Assembly: GCA_963680875.1 (NCBI GenBank)
Contig: OY804585.1
Location: forward strand, 44,747,414-44,811,413
From: Bathymodiolus brooksi
Lineage: Eukaryota; Mollusca; Bivalvia; Mytilida; Modiolidae
DNA length: 64,000 bases
Direction of reading: 5' to 3'
A model generated the notes under the pieces. That model was not told the origin of the DNA and did no database searches. It saw only the letters and a program-made list of their open reading frames with translations. Shown here one piece after another: positions 14,201 to 25,200 of this stretch. Made by a program: the position numbers and the translations under genes. The number at the start of each line of letters is the position of its first letter. Positions within the stretch are counted from its first letter, which is position 1.

Positions 14201-16149
14201 TAGTGGTATCAAGTCAGGACAGTGAGATGTCATGTATTAGTGTGTTAGGGGTTTCAAGTCAGGACAGTGAGATGTCATGTATTTGTGTGTTAGAGGTATC
14301 AAGTCAGGACAGTGAGATGTCATGTATTTGTGTGTTAGGGGTATCAAGTCAGGACAGTGAGATGTCATGTATTTGTGTGTTAGGGGTATCAAGTCAGGAC
14401 AGTGAGATGTCATATATTTGTGTGATAGGGGTATCTGTACCAAGTCAGGAGAGTGAGATGTTATGTATTTGTGTGTTAGGGGTATCAAGTCAGGACAGTG
14501 AGATGTCATGTATTTGTGTGTTAGGGGTATCAAGACAGGACATTGAGATGTCATGTATTTGTGTTAGGGGTATCTGTACCAAGTCAGGACAGTGAGATGT
14601 CATGTATTTGTGTGTTAGGGGTATCAAGTCAGGACAGTGAGATGTCATGTATTTGTGTGTTAGGGGTATCTGTATCAAGTCAGGACAGTGAGATGTCATG
14701 TATTTGTGTGTTAGGGGTATCAAGTCAGGACAGTGAGATGTCATGCATTTGTGTGTTAGGGGTATCAAGTCATGACAGTGAGATCTCATGTATTTGTGTG
14801 TTAGGGGTATCTGTACCGAGTCAGGACAGTGAGATGTCATGTATTTGTGTGTTAGGGGAAACAAGTCAGGACAGTCAGATGTCATGTATTTGTGTGTTAG
14901 GGGTACCAAGTCAGGACAGTGAGATGTCATGTATTTGTGTGTTGGGGGTATCTGTACGAAGTCAGGACAGTGAGATGTCATGTATTTGTGTGTTAGGGGT
15001 ATCTGTACCAAGTCAGGACAGTGAGATGTCATGTATTTGTGTGTTAGTGGTATCAAGTCAGGACAGTGAGATGTCATGTATTTGTGTGTTAGGGGTTTCA
15101 AGTCAGGACAGTGAGATGTCATGTATTTGTGTGTTAGGTGTATCAAGGCAGGACATTGAGATGTCATGTATTTGTGTTAGGGGTATCTGTACCAAGTCAG
15201 GACAGTGAGATGTCATGTATTTGTGTGTTAGGGGTATCTGTATCAAGTCAGGACAGTGAGATGTCATGTACTTGTGTGTTAGGGGTATCAAGTCAGGACA
15301 GTGAGAGGTCATGTATTTGTGTGTTAGGGGTACCAAGTCAGGACAGTGAGAGGTCATGCATTTGTGTGTTAGGGGTATCAAGTCAGGACAGTGAGATGTC
15401 ATGTATTTGTGTGTTAGGGGTATCTGTACCAAGTCAGGACAGTGAGATGTCATGTATTTGTGTGTTAGGGGAAACAAGTCAGGACAGTCAGATGTCATGT
15501 ATTTGTGTGTTAGGGGTACCAAGTCAGGACAGTGAGATGTCATGTATTTGTGTGTTAGGGGTATCAAGTCAGGACAGTGAGATCTCATGTATTTGTGTGT
15601 TAGGGGTATCTGTACCAAGTCAGGACAGTGAGATGTCATGTATTTGTGTGTTAGGGGTATCAAGTCAGGACAGTGAGAGGTCATGTATTTGTGTGTTAGG
15701 GGTACCAAGTCAGGACAGTGAGATGTCATGCATTTGTGTGTTAGGGGTATCAAGTCAGGACAGTGAGATCTCATGTATTTGTGTGTTAGGGGTATCTGTA
15801 CCAAGTCAGGACAGTGAGATGTCATGTATTTGTGTGTTAGGGGAAACAAGTCAGGACAGTCAGATGTCATGTATTTGTGTGTTAGGGGTACCAAGTCAGG
15901 ACAGTGAGATGTCATGTATTTGTGTGTTAGGGGTATCTGTACCAAGTCAGGACAGTGAGATGTCATGTATTTGTGTGTTAGGGGTATCTGTACCAAATCA
16001 GGACAGTGAGATGTCATGTATTTGTGTGTTAGTGGTATCAAGTCAGGACAGTGAGATGTCATGTATTTGTGTGTTAGGTGTATCAAGGCAGGACATTGAG
16101 ATGTCATGTATTTGTGTTAGGGGTATCTGTACCAAGTCAGGACAGTGAG
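11256..16149 (+). repeat. Higher-order block C, 4,894 bp
   Basis: Segments are 11256-12099 (844), 12100-12571 (472), 12572-12953 (382), 12954-13848 (895), 13849-14596 (748), 14597-15209 (613) and 15210-16149 (940). It has the same segment plan as A and is exactly 45 bp shorter, because the sixth segment has one 45 bp unit fewer (near 14,700-14,760). It shares with A the short fifth segment and the AGTGAGAGG form in the 472 bp segment, where B and D have ATTG. Confidence 0.9.
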
Positions 16150-19100
16150 ATGTCATGTATTTGTGTGTTAGGGGTATCAAGTCAGGACAGTGAGATGTCA
16201 TGTATTTGTGTGCTAGGGGTATCTGTATCAAGTCAGGACAGTGAGATGTCATGTATTTGTGTGTTAGGGGTATCAAATCAGGACAGTGAGAGGTCATGTA
16301 TTTGTGTGTTAGGGGTACCAAGTCAGGACAGTGAGATGTCATGCATTTGTGTGTTAGGGGTATCAAGTAAGGACAGTGAGATCTCATGTATTTGTGTGTT
16401 AGGGGTATCTGTACCAAGTCAGGACAGTGAGATGTCATGCATTTGTGTGTTAGGGGTATCAAGTAAGGACAGTGAGATCTCATGTATTTGTGTGTTAGGG
16501 GTATCTGTACCAAGTCAGGACAGTGAGATGTCATGTATTTGTGTGTTAGGGGTATCTGTACCAAGTCAGGACAGTGAGATGACATGTATTTGTGTGTTAG
16601 TGGTATCAAGTAAGGACAGTGAGATGTCATGTATTAGTGTGTTAGGGGTTTCAAGTCAGGACAGTGAGATGTCATGTATTTGTTTGTTAGGGGTATCAAG
16701 TCAGGACAGTGAGATGTCATGTATTTGTGTGTTAGGGGTATCAAGTCAGGACAGTGAGATGTCATGTATTTGTGTGTTAGGGGTATCAAGTCAGGACAGT
16801 GAGATGTCATATATTTGTGTGATAGGGGTATCTGTACCAAGTCAGGACAGTGAGATGTTATGTATTTGTGTGTTAGGGGTATCAAGTCAGGACAGTGAGA
16901 TGTCATGTATTTGTGTGTTAGGGGTATCAAGACAGGACATTGAGATGTCATGTATTTCTGTTAGGGGTATCTGTACCAAGTCAGGACAGTGAGATGTCAT
17001 GTATTTGTGTGTTAGGAGTATCTGTGCCAAGTCAGGACAGTGAGATGTCATGTATTTGTGTGTTAGGGGTATCAAGTCAGGACAGTGAGATGTCATGTAT
17101 TTGTGTGTTAGGGGTATCTGTATCAAGTCAGGACAGTGAGATGTCATGTATTTGTGTGTTAGGGGTATCAAGTCAGGACATTGTGAGGTCATGTATTTGT
17201 GTGTTAGGGGTACCAAGTCAGGACAGTGAGATGTCATGTATTTGTGTGTTAGGGGTATCAAGTCAGGACAGTGAGATCTCATGTATTTGTGTGTTAGGGG
17301 TATCAGTACCAAATCAGGACAGTGAGATGTCATGTATTTGTGTGTTAGGGGTAGCAAGTCAGGACAGTGAGATGTCATGTATTTGTGTGTTAGGGGTATC
17401 AAGGCAGGACATTGAGATGTCATGTATTTGTGTTAGGGGTATCTGTACCAAGTCAGGACAGTGAGATGTCATGTATTTGTGTGTTAGGGGTATCAAGTCA
17501 GGACAGTGAGATGTCATGTATTTGTGTGTTAGGGGTATTTGTATCAAGTCAGGACAGTGAGATGTCATGTATTTGTGTGTTAGGGGTATTTGTATCAAGT
17601 CAGGACAGTGAGATGTCATGTATTTGTGTGTTAGGGGTATCAAGTCAGGACAGTGAGAGGTCATGTATTTGTGTGTTAGGGGTACCAAGTCAGGACAGTG
17701 AGAGGTCATGTATTTGTGTGTTAGGGGTATCAGTACCAAGCCAGGACAATGAGATATCATGTATTTGTGTGTTAGGTGTATCAAGGCAGGACATTGAGAT
17801 GTCATGTATTTGTGTTAGGGGTATCTGTACAAAGTCAGGACAGTGAGATGTCATGTATTTGTGTGTTAGGGGTATCTGTATCAAGTCATGACAGTGAGAT
17901 GTCATGTACTTGTGTGTTAGGGGTATCAAGTCAGGACAGTGAGAGGTCATGTATTTGTGTGTTAGGGGTACCAAGTCAGGACAGTGAGAGGTCATGCATT
18001 TGTGTGTTAGGGGTATCAAGTCAGGACAGTGAGATCTCATGTATTTGTGTGTTAGGGGTATCTGTACCAAGTCAGGACAGTGAGATGTCATGTATTTGTG
18101 TGTTAGGGGAAACAAGTCAGGACAGTCAGATGTCATGTATTTGTGTGTTAGGGGTATCAAGTCAGGACAGTGAGATCTCATGTATTTGTGTGTTTGGGGT
18201 ATCTGTACCAAGTCAGGACAGTGAGATGTCATGTATTTGTGTGTTAGGGGTATCAAGTCAGGACAGTGAGAGGTCATGTATTTGTGTGTTAGGGGTACCA
18301 AGTCAGGACAGTGAGATATCATGCATTTGTGTGTTAGGGGTATCAAGTCAGGACAGTGAGATCTCATGTATTTGTGTGTTAGGGGTATCTGTACCAAGTC
18401 AGGACAGTGAGATGTCATGTATTTGTGTGTTAGGGGAAACAAGTCAGGACAGTCAGATGTCATGTATTTGTGTGTTAGGGGTACCAAGTCAGGACAGTGA
18501 GATGTCATGTATTTGTGTGTTAGGGGTATCTGTACCAAGTCAGGACAGTGAGATGTCATGTATTTGTGTGTTAGGGGTATCTGTACCAAGTCAGGACAGT
18601 GAGATGTCATGTATTTGTGTGTTAGTGGTATCAAGTCAGGACAGTGAGATGTCATGTATTTGTGTGTTAGGTGTATCAAGGCAGGACATTGAGATGTCAT
18701 GTATTTGTGTTAGGGGTATCTGTACCAAGTCAGGACAGTGAGATGTCATGTATTTGTGTGTTAGGGGTATCAAGTCAGGACAGTGAGATGTCATGTATTT
18801 GTATGTTAGGGCTATCTGTATCAAGTCAGGACAGTGAGATGTCAAGTATTTGTGTGTTAGGGGTATCAAATCAGGACAGTGAGAGGTCATGTATTTGTGT
18901 GTTAGGGGTACCAAGTCAGGACAGTGAGATGTCATGCATTTGTGTGTTAGGGGTATCAAGTAAGGACAGTGAGATCTCATGTATTTGTGTGTTAGGGGTA
19001 TCTGTACCAAGTCAGGACAGTGAGATGTCATGCATTTGTGTGTTAGGGGTATCAAGTAAGGACAGTGAGATCTCATGTATTTGTGTGTTAGGGGTATCTG

Positions 19101-20100
19101 TACCAAGTCAGGACAGTGAGATGTCATGTATTTGTGTGTTAGGGGTATCTGTACCAAGTCAGGACAGTGAGATGACATGTATTTGTGTGTTAGTGGTATC
19201 AAGTCAGGACAGTGAGATGTCATGTATTAGTGTGTTAGGGGTTTCAAGTCAGGACAGTGAGATGTCATGTATTTGTGTGTTAGAGGTATCAAGTCAGGAC
19301 AGTGAGATGTCATGTATTTGTGTGTTAGGGGTATCAAGTCAGGACAGTGAGATGTCATGTATTTGTGTGTTAGGGGTATCAAGTCAGGACAGTGAGATGT
19401 CATATATTTGTGTGATAGGGGTATCTGTACCAAGTCAGGACAGTGAGATGTTATGTATTTGTGTGTTAGGGGTATCAAGTCAGGACAGTGAGATGTCATG
19501 TATTTGTGTGTTAGGGGTATCAAGACAGGACATTGAGATGTCATGTATTTGTGTTAGGGGTATCTGTACCAAGTCAGGACAGTGAGATGTCATGTATTTG
19601 TGTGTTAGGAGTATCTGTGCCAAGTCAGGACAGTGAGATGTCATGTATTTGTGTGTTAGGGGTATCAAGTCAGGACAGTGAGATGTCATGTATTTGTGTG
19701 TTAGGGGTATCTGTATCAAGTCAGGACAGTGAGATGTCATGTATTTGTGTGTTAGGGGTATCAAGTCAGGACATTGAGAGGTCATGTATTTGTGTGTTAG
19801 GGGTACCAAGTCAGGACAGTGAGATGTCATGTATTTGTGTGTTAGGGGTATCAAGTCAGGACAGTGAGATCTCATGTATTTGTGTGTTAGGGGTATCAGT
19901 ACCAAATCAGGACAGTGAGATGTCATGTATTTGTGTGTTAGGGGAAACAAGTCAGGACAGTCAGAAGTCTTGTATTTGTGTGTTAGGGGTACCAAGTCAG
20001 GACAGTGATATGTCATGTATTTGTGTGTTAGGGGTATCTGTACCAAGTCAGGACAGTGAGATGTCATGTATTTGTGTGTTAGTGGTATCAAGTCAGGACA
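16150..20100 (+). repeat. Higher-order block D, truncated, B-like
   Basis: Segments are 16150-16993 (844), 16994-17465 (472), 17466-17847 (382), 17848-18742 (895) and 18743-19586 (844, with the 96 bp doublet as in B). Then comes the start of the chimeric segment. Homology with block B runs at a constant offset of 10,914 bp to about 20,100, where the order of variants changes and the regular HOR stops. The right limit is approximate. One private change turns the B-type ATTGAG into ATTGTG near 17,181-17,186. Confidence 0.85.
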
Positions 20101-21834
20101 GTGAGAGGTCATGTATTTGTGTGTTAGGGGTATCAAGTCAGGATAGTGAGATGTCATGTATTTGTGAGTTAGGGGTATCAAGTCAGGACATTGAGATGTC
20201 ATATATTTGTGTGTTAGGGGTATCTGTACCAAGTCAGGACAGTGAGATGTCATGTATTTGTGTGTTAGGGGTATCAAGTCAGGACAGTGAGATGTCATGT
20301 ATTTGTGTGTTAGGGGTATCTGTACCAAGTCAGGACAGTGAGATGTCATGTATTTGTGTGTTAGGGGTATCAAGTCAGGAGATTGAGATGTCATATATTT
20401 GTGTGTTAGGGGTATCAAGTCAGGACATTGAGATGTCATGTATTTGTGTGTAAGGGATATCAAGTCAGGACAGTGAGATGTCGTGTATTTGTGTGTTAGG
20501 GGTATCTGTACCAAGTCAGGACAGTGAGATGTCATATATTTGTGTGTTAGGGCTATCAAGTCAGGAGAGTGAGATGTCATGTATTTGTGTGTTAGGGGTA
20601 TCAAGTCAGGACAGTGAGATGTCATGTATTTGTGTGTTAGGGGTATCAAATCAGGACAGTGAGATGTCATGTATTTGTGTGTTAGAGGTATCAAGTAAGG
20701 ACAGTGAGATGTCATGTCTTTGTGTGTAAGGGATACCAAGTAAGGACACTGAGATATCATGTATTTGTGTGTTAGGGGTATCAAGTCAGGACAGTGAGAT
20801 CTCATGTATTTGTGTGTTAGGGGTATCTGTACCAAGTCAGGACAGTGAGATGTCATGTATTTGTGTGTTAGGGGTATCAAGTCAGGACAGTGAGATGTCA
20901 TGTATTTGTGTGTTAGGGGTACCAAGTCAGGACAGTGAGATGTCATGCATTTGTGTGTTAGGGGTACCAAGTCAGGACAGTGAGATGTCATGTATTTGTG
21001 TGTTAGGGGTATCTGTACCAAGTCAGGACAGTGAGATGTTATGTATTTGTGTGTTAGGGGTATCAAGTCAGAAGATTGAGATGTCATGTATTTGTGTGTT
21101 AGGGGTATCAAGTCAGGACAGTGAGATGTCATGTATTTGTGTGTTAGGGGTATATGTATCAAGTCAGGACAGTGAGATGTCATGTATTTGTGTGTTAGGG
21201 GTATCAAGTCAGGACAGTGAGAGGTCATGTATTTGTGTGTTAGGGGTACCAAGTCAGGACAGTGAGATGTCATGCATTTGTGTGTTAGGGGTATCAAGTC
21301 AGGACAGTGAGATTTCATGTATTTGTGTGTTAGGGGTTTCTGTACCAAGTCAGGACAGTGAGATGTCATGTATTTGTGTGTTAGGGGAAACAAGTCAGGA
21401 CAGTGAGATGTCATGTATTTGTGTGTTAGGGGTATCTGTGCCAAGTCAGGACAGTGAGAAGTCATGTATTTGTGTGTTAGGGGCATCTGTACCAAGTCAT
21501 GACAGTGAGATGTCATGTATTTATGTGTTAGTGGTATCAAGTCAGAAGAGTGAGATGTCATGTATTTGTGTGTTATGGGTATCAAGTCAGGACAGTGAGA
21601 TATCATGTATTTGTGTGTTAGGGGTATCAAGTCAGGCTGGTGAGATGTCATATATTTGTGTGATAGGGGTATCTGTACCAAGTCAGAACAGTGAGATGTC
21701 ATGTATTTGTGTGTTAGGGGTAGCAAGTCAGGACAGTGAGATGTCATGTATTTGTGTGTTAGGGGTATCAAGGCAGGACATTGAGATGTCATGTATTTGT
21801 GTTAGGGGTATCTGTACCAAGTCAGGACAGTGAT
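19587..21834 (+). repeat. Diverged 2,248 bp segment
   Basis: The segment begins like the B-type chimeric segment, then changes from about 20,100 into a longer, less regular run before its 49 bp closing unit. New variants appear: TAAGGG in place of TTAGGG near 20,450 and 20,728, AGGAGATTGAG near 20,375, and GTCAGAAGATTGAG near 21,066, the first of the AGAAG class that is common further right. The minus strand is open from 21,792 back to 19,480 (770 codons) because no unit in this stretch breaks phase. I regard that frame as non-coding. Confidence 0.8.
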
Positions 21835-23518
21835 ATGTCATGTATTTGTGTGTTAGGAGTATCTGTGCCAAGTCAGGACAGTGAGATGTCATGTATTTGT
21901 GTGTTAGGGGTATCAAGTCAGGACAGTGAGATGTCATGTATTTTTGTGTTAGGGGTATTTGTATCAAGTCAGGACAGTGAGATGTCATGTATTTGTGTGT
22001 TAGGGGTATCAAGTCAGGACAGTGAGAGGTCATGTATTTGTGTGTTAGGGGTACCAAGTCAGGACAGTGAGATGTCATGTATTTGTGTGTTAGGGGTATC
22101 AGTACCAAGTCAGGACAGTGAGATGTCATGTATTTGTGTGTTATGGGAAACACGTCAGGACAGTCAGATGTCATGTATTTGTGTGTTAGGGGTACCAAGT
22201 CAGGACAGTGAGATGTCATGTATTTGTGTGTTAGGGGTATCTGTACCAAGTCAGGACAGTGAGATGTCATGTATTTGTGTGTTAGGGGTATCTGTACCAA
22301 GTCAGGAGAGTGAGATGTCATGTATTTGTGTGTTAGTGGTATCAAGTCAGGACAGTGAGAGGTCATGTATTTGTGTATTAGGGATTTCAAGTCAGGACAG
22401 TGAGATGTCATGTATTTGTGTGTTAGGGGTATCAAGTCAGAAGAGTGAGATGTCATGTATTTGTGTGTCATGGGTATCAAGTCAGGACAGTGAGATGTCA
22501 TATATTTGTGTGTTAGGGGTATCTGTACCAAGTCAGGACAGTGAGATGTCATGTATTTGTGTGTTAGGGGTATCAAGTCAGGACAGTGAGATGTCATGTA
22601 TTTGTGTGTTAGGGGTATCAAGTCAGGACAGTGAGATGTCATATATTTGTGTGTTATGGGTATCAAGTCAGGACAGTGAGATGTCATGTATTTGTGTGTA
22701 AGGGGTATCAAGTCAGGAGAGTGAGATGTCATGTATTTGTGTGTTAGGGGTATCTGTACCAAGTCAGGACAGTGAGATTTCTTATATTTGTGTGTTAGGG
22801 CTATCAAGTCAGGACAGTGAGATGTCATGTATTTGTGTGTTAGGAGAATCAAGTGAGGACAGTAAGATGTCATGTATTTGTGTGTTAGGGGTACCAAGTC
22901 AGGACAGTGAGATGTCATGTATTTGTGTGTTAGGGGTATCAAGTCAGGAGAGTGAGATGTCATGTATTTGTGTGTTAGGGGTATCAAGTCAGGACAGTGA
23001 GATGTCATGTATTTGTTTTTTAGGGGTAACAAATCAGGACAGTGAGATGTCATGTATTTGTGTGTTAGAGGTATCAAGTAAGGACAGTGAGATGTCATGT
23101 ATTTGTGTGTTAGCGGTATCTGTGCCAAGTCAGGACAGTCAGATGTCATGTATTTGTGTGTTAGGGGTATCTGTACCAAGTCAGGACAGTGAGATGTCAT
23201 GTATTTGTGTGTTAGTGGTATCAAGTCAGAAGAGTGAGATGTCATGTATTTGTGTGTTAGGGGTATCAAGTCAGGACAGTGAGATATCATGTATTTTTGT
23301 GTTAGGGGTATCAAGTCAGGCTGGTGAGATGTCATATATTTGTGTGATAGGGGTATCTGTACCAAGTCAGGACAGTCAGATGTCATGTATTTGTGTGTTA
23401 GGGGTATTAAGTCAGGACAGTGAGATGTCATGTATTTGTGTGTTAGGGGTATCAAGGCAGGACATTGAGATGTCATGTATTTGTGTTAGGGGTATCTGTA
23501 CCAAGTCAGGACAGTGAG
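21835..23518 (+). repeat. Diverged 1,684 bp segment, first copy
   Basis: It starts with the same order as 19,587 and 23,519: a 51 bp unit, a 51 bp unit with TCTGTGCC, then a 45 bp unit and a TATTTGTATC unit. It contains the TTATGGGAAACACG variant near 22,141, paired with TTATGGGAAACAAG at about 23,825 in the next segment, an offset of 1,684 bp. It ends with the rightmost typical 49 bp closing unit. Confidence 0.82.
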
Positions 23519-25200
23519 ATGTCATGTATTTGTGTGTTAGGAGTATCTGTGCCAAGTCAGGACAGTGAGATGTCATGTATTTGTGTGTTAGGGGTATCAA
23601 GTCAGGACAGTGAGATGTCATGTATTTGTGTGTTAGGGGTATTTGTATCAAGTCAGGACAGTGAGATGTCATGTATTTGTGTGTTAGGGGTATCAAGTCA
23701 GGACAGTGAGAGGTCATGTATTTGTGTGTTAGGGGTACCAAGTCAGGACAGTGAGATGTCATGTATTTGTGTGTTAGGGGTATCAGTACCAAGTCAGGAC
23801 AGTGAGATGTCATGTATTTGTGTGTTATGGGAAACAAGTCACGACAGTCAGATGTCATGTATTTGTTTGTTAGGGGTACCAAGTTAGGACAGTGAGATGT
23901 CATGTATTTGTGTGTTAGGGGTATCTGTACCAAGTCAGGACAGTGAGATGTCATGTATTTGTGTGTTAGTGGTATCAAGTCAGGACAGTGAGAGGTCATG
24001 TATTTGTGTGTTAGGGGTTTCAAGTCAGGACAGTGAGATGTCATGTATTTGTGTGTTTGGGGTATCAAGTCAGAAGAGTGAGATGTCATGTATTTGTGTG
24101 TCATGGGTATCAAGTCAGGACAGTGAGATGTCATATATTTGTGTGTTAGGGGTATCTGTACCAAGTCAGGACAGTGAGATGTCATGTATTTGTGTGTTAG
24201 GGGTATCAAGTCAGGACAGTGAGATGTCATGTATTTGTGTGTTAGGGGTATCTGTGCCAAGTCATGACAGTTAGATGTCATGTATTTGTGTGTTAGGGGT
24301 ATCAAGTCAGGACAGTGAGATGTCATATATTTGTGTGTTATGGGTATCAAGTCAGGATAGTGAGATGTCATGTATTTGTGTGTAAGGGGTATCAAGTCAG
24401 GAGAGTGAGATGTCATGTATTTGTGTGTTAGGGGTATCTGTACCAAGTCAGGACAGTGAGATTTCTTATATTTGTGTGCTAGGGCTATCAAGTTAGGACA
24501 GTGAGATGTCATGTATTTGTGTGTTAGGAGAATCAAGTCAGGACAGTAAGATGTGATGTATTTGTGTGTTAGGTGTACCAAGTCAGGACAGTGAGATGTC
24601 ATGTATTTGTGTGTTAGGGGTATCAAGTCAGGAGAGTGAGATGTCATGTATTTGTGTGTTAGGGGTATCAAGTCAGGACAGTGAGATGTCATGTATTTGT
24701 TTGTTGGGGTATCAAGTCAGAACAGTGAGATGTCATGTATTTGTTTGTTGGGGGTATATGTACCAAGTCAGGACAGTGAGATGTCATGTATTTGTGTGTT
24801 AGGGGTATCAAGTCAGGACAGTCAGATGTCATGTATTTGTGTGTTAGGGGTACCAAGGGAGGAGAGTGAGATGTCATGTATTTGTGTGTTAGGGGTATCA
24901 AGTCAGGACAGTCAGATGTCATGAATTTGTGTGTTAGGGGTACCAAACCAGGACAGTGAGATGTCATGTATTTGTGGGTTAGGGGTATATGTACCAAGTC
25001 AGCACAGTGAGATGTCATGTATTTGTGTATTAGGGATATCTGTACCAAGTCAGGACAGTGAGATGGCATGTATTTGTGTGTTAGGGGTATCAAGTCAGGA
25101 CAGTGAGATGTCATGTATTTGTGTGTTAGAGATATCAAGTCAGGACAGTGAGATGTCATGTATTTGTGTGTTAGGGGTATCAAGTCAGGACAGTGAGTTG
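23519..25200 (+). repeat. Diverged segment, second copy, without closing unit
   Basis: The order of variants follows 21,835-23,518 at a 1,684 bp offset through at least about 24,700. Copy-specific changes include GTTAGGACAG near 23,883 and 24,492 and TTTGTTGGGGTATC at about 24,700. No 49 bp closing unit follows. From 24,700 the units have TTTGTTGGGG and TATATGTACC forms and grade into the next repeat family. Confidence 0.75.

Larger units (their letters stand above)
248..23518 (+). repeat. Recurrent 49 bp phase-shifting unit that closes each segment
   Basis: A unit lacking one GT (TATTTGTGTTAGGGG instead of TATTTGTGTGTTAGGGG) is always preceded by a unit ending GCAGGACATTGAG or ACAGGACATTGAG. 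Copies end at 296, 1140, 1612, 1994, 2889, 3637, 4295, 5235, 6079, 6551, 6933, 7828, 8672, 9561, 10315, 11255, 12099, 12571, 12953, 13848, 14596, 15209, 16149, 16993, 17465, 17847, 18742, 19586, 21834 and 23518. The 2 bp loss shifts the reading frame and brings in a TGA, so every long + strand frame in this part ends here. After 23,518 this exact doublet is not seen again. Confidence 0.92.

Noticed and set aside
19480..21792. 770-codon minus-strand frame as a repeat-protein gene
   Set aside because: It is the unit's open minus frame (MTSHCPDLIPLTHKY repeats) with no unique N- or C-terminus. It overlaps equally open + frames, and neighbouring copies are broken by frame shifts.
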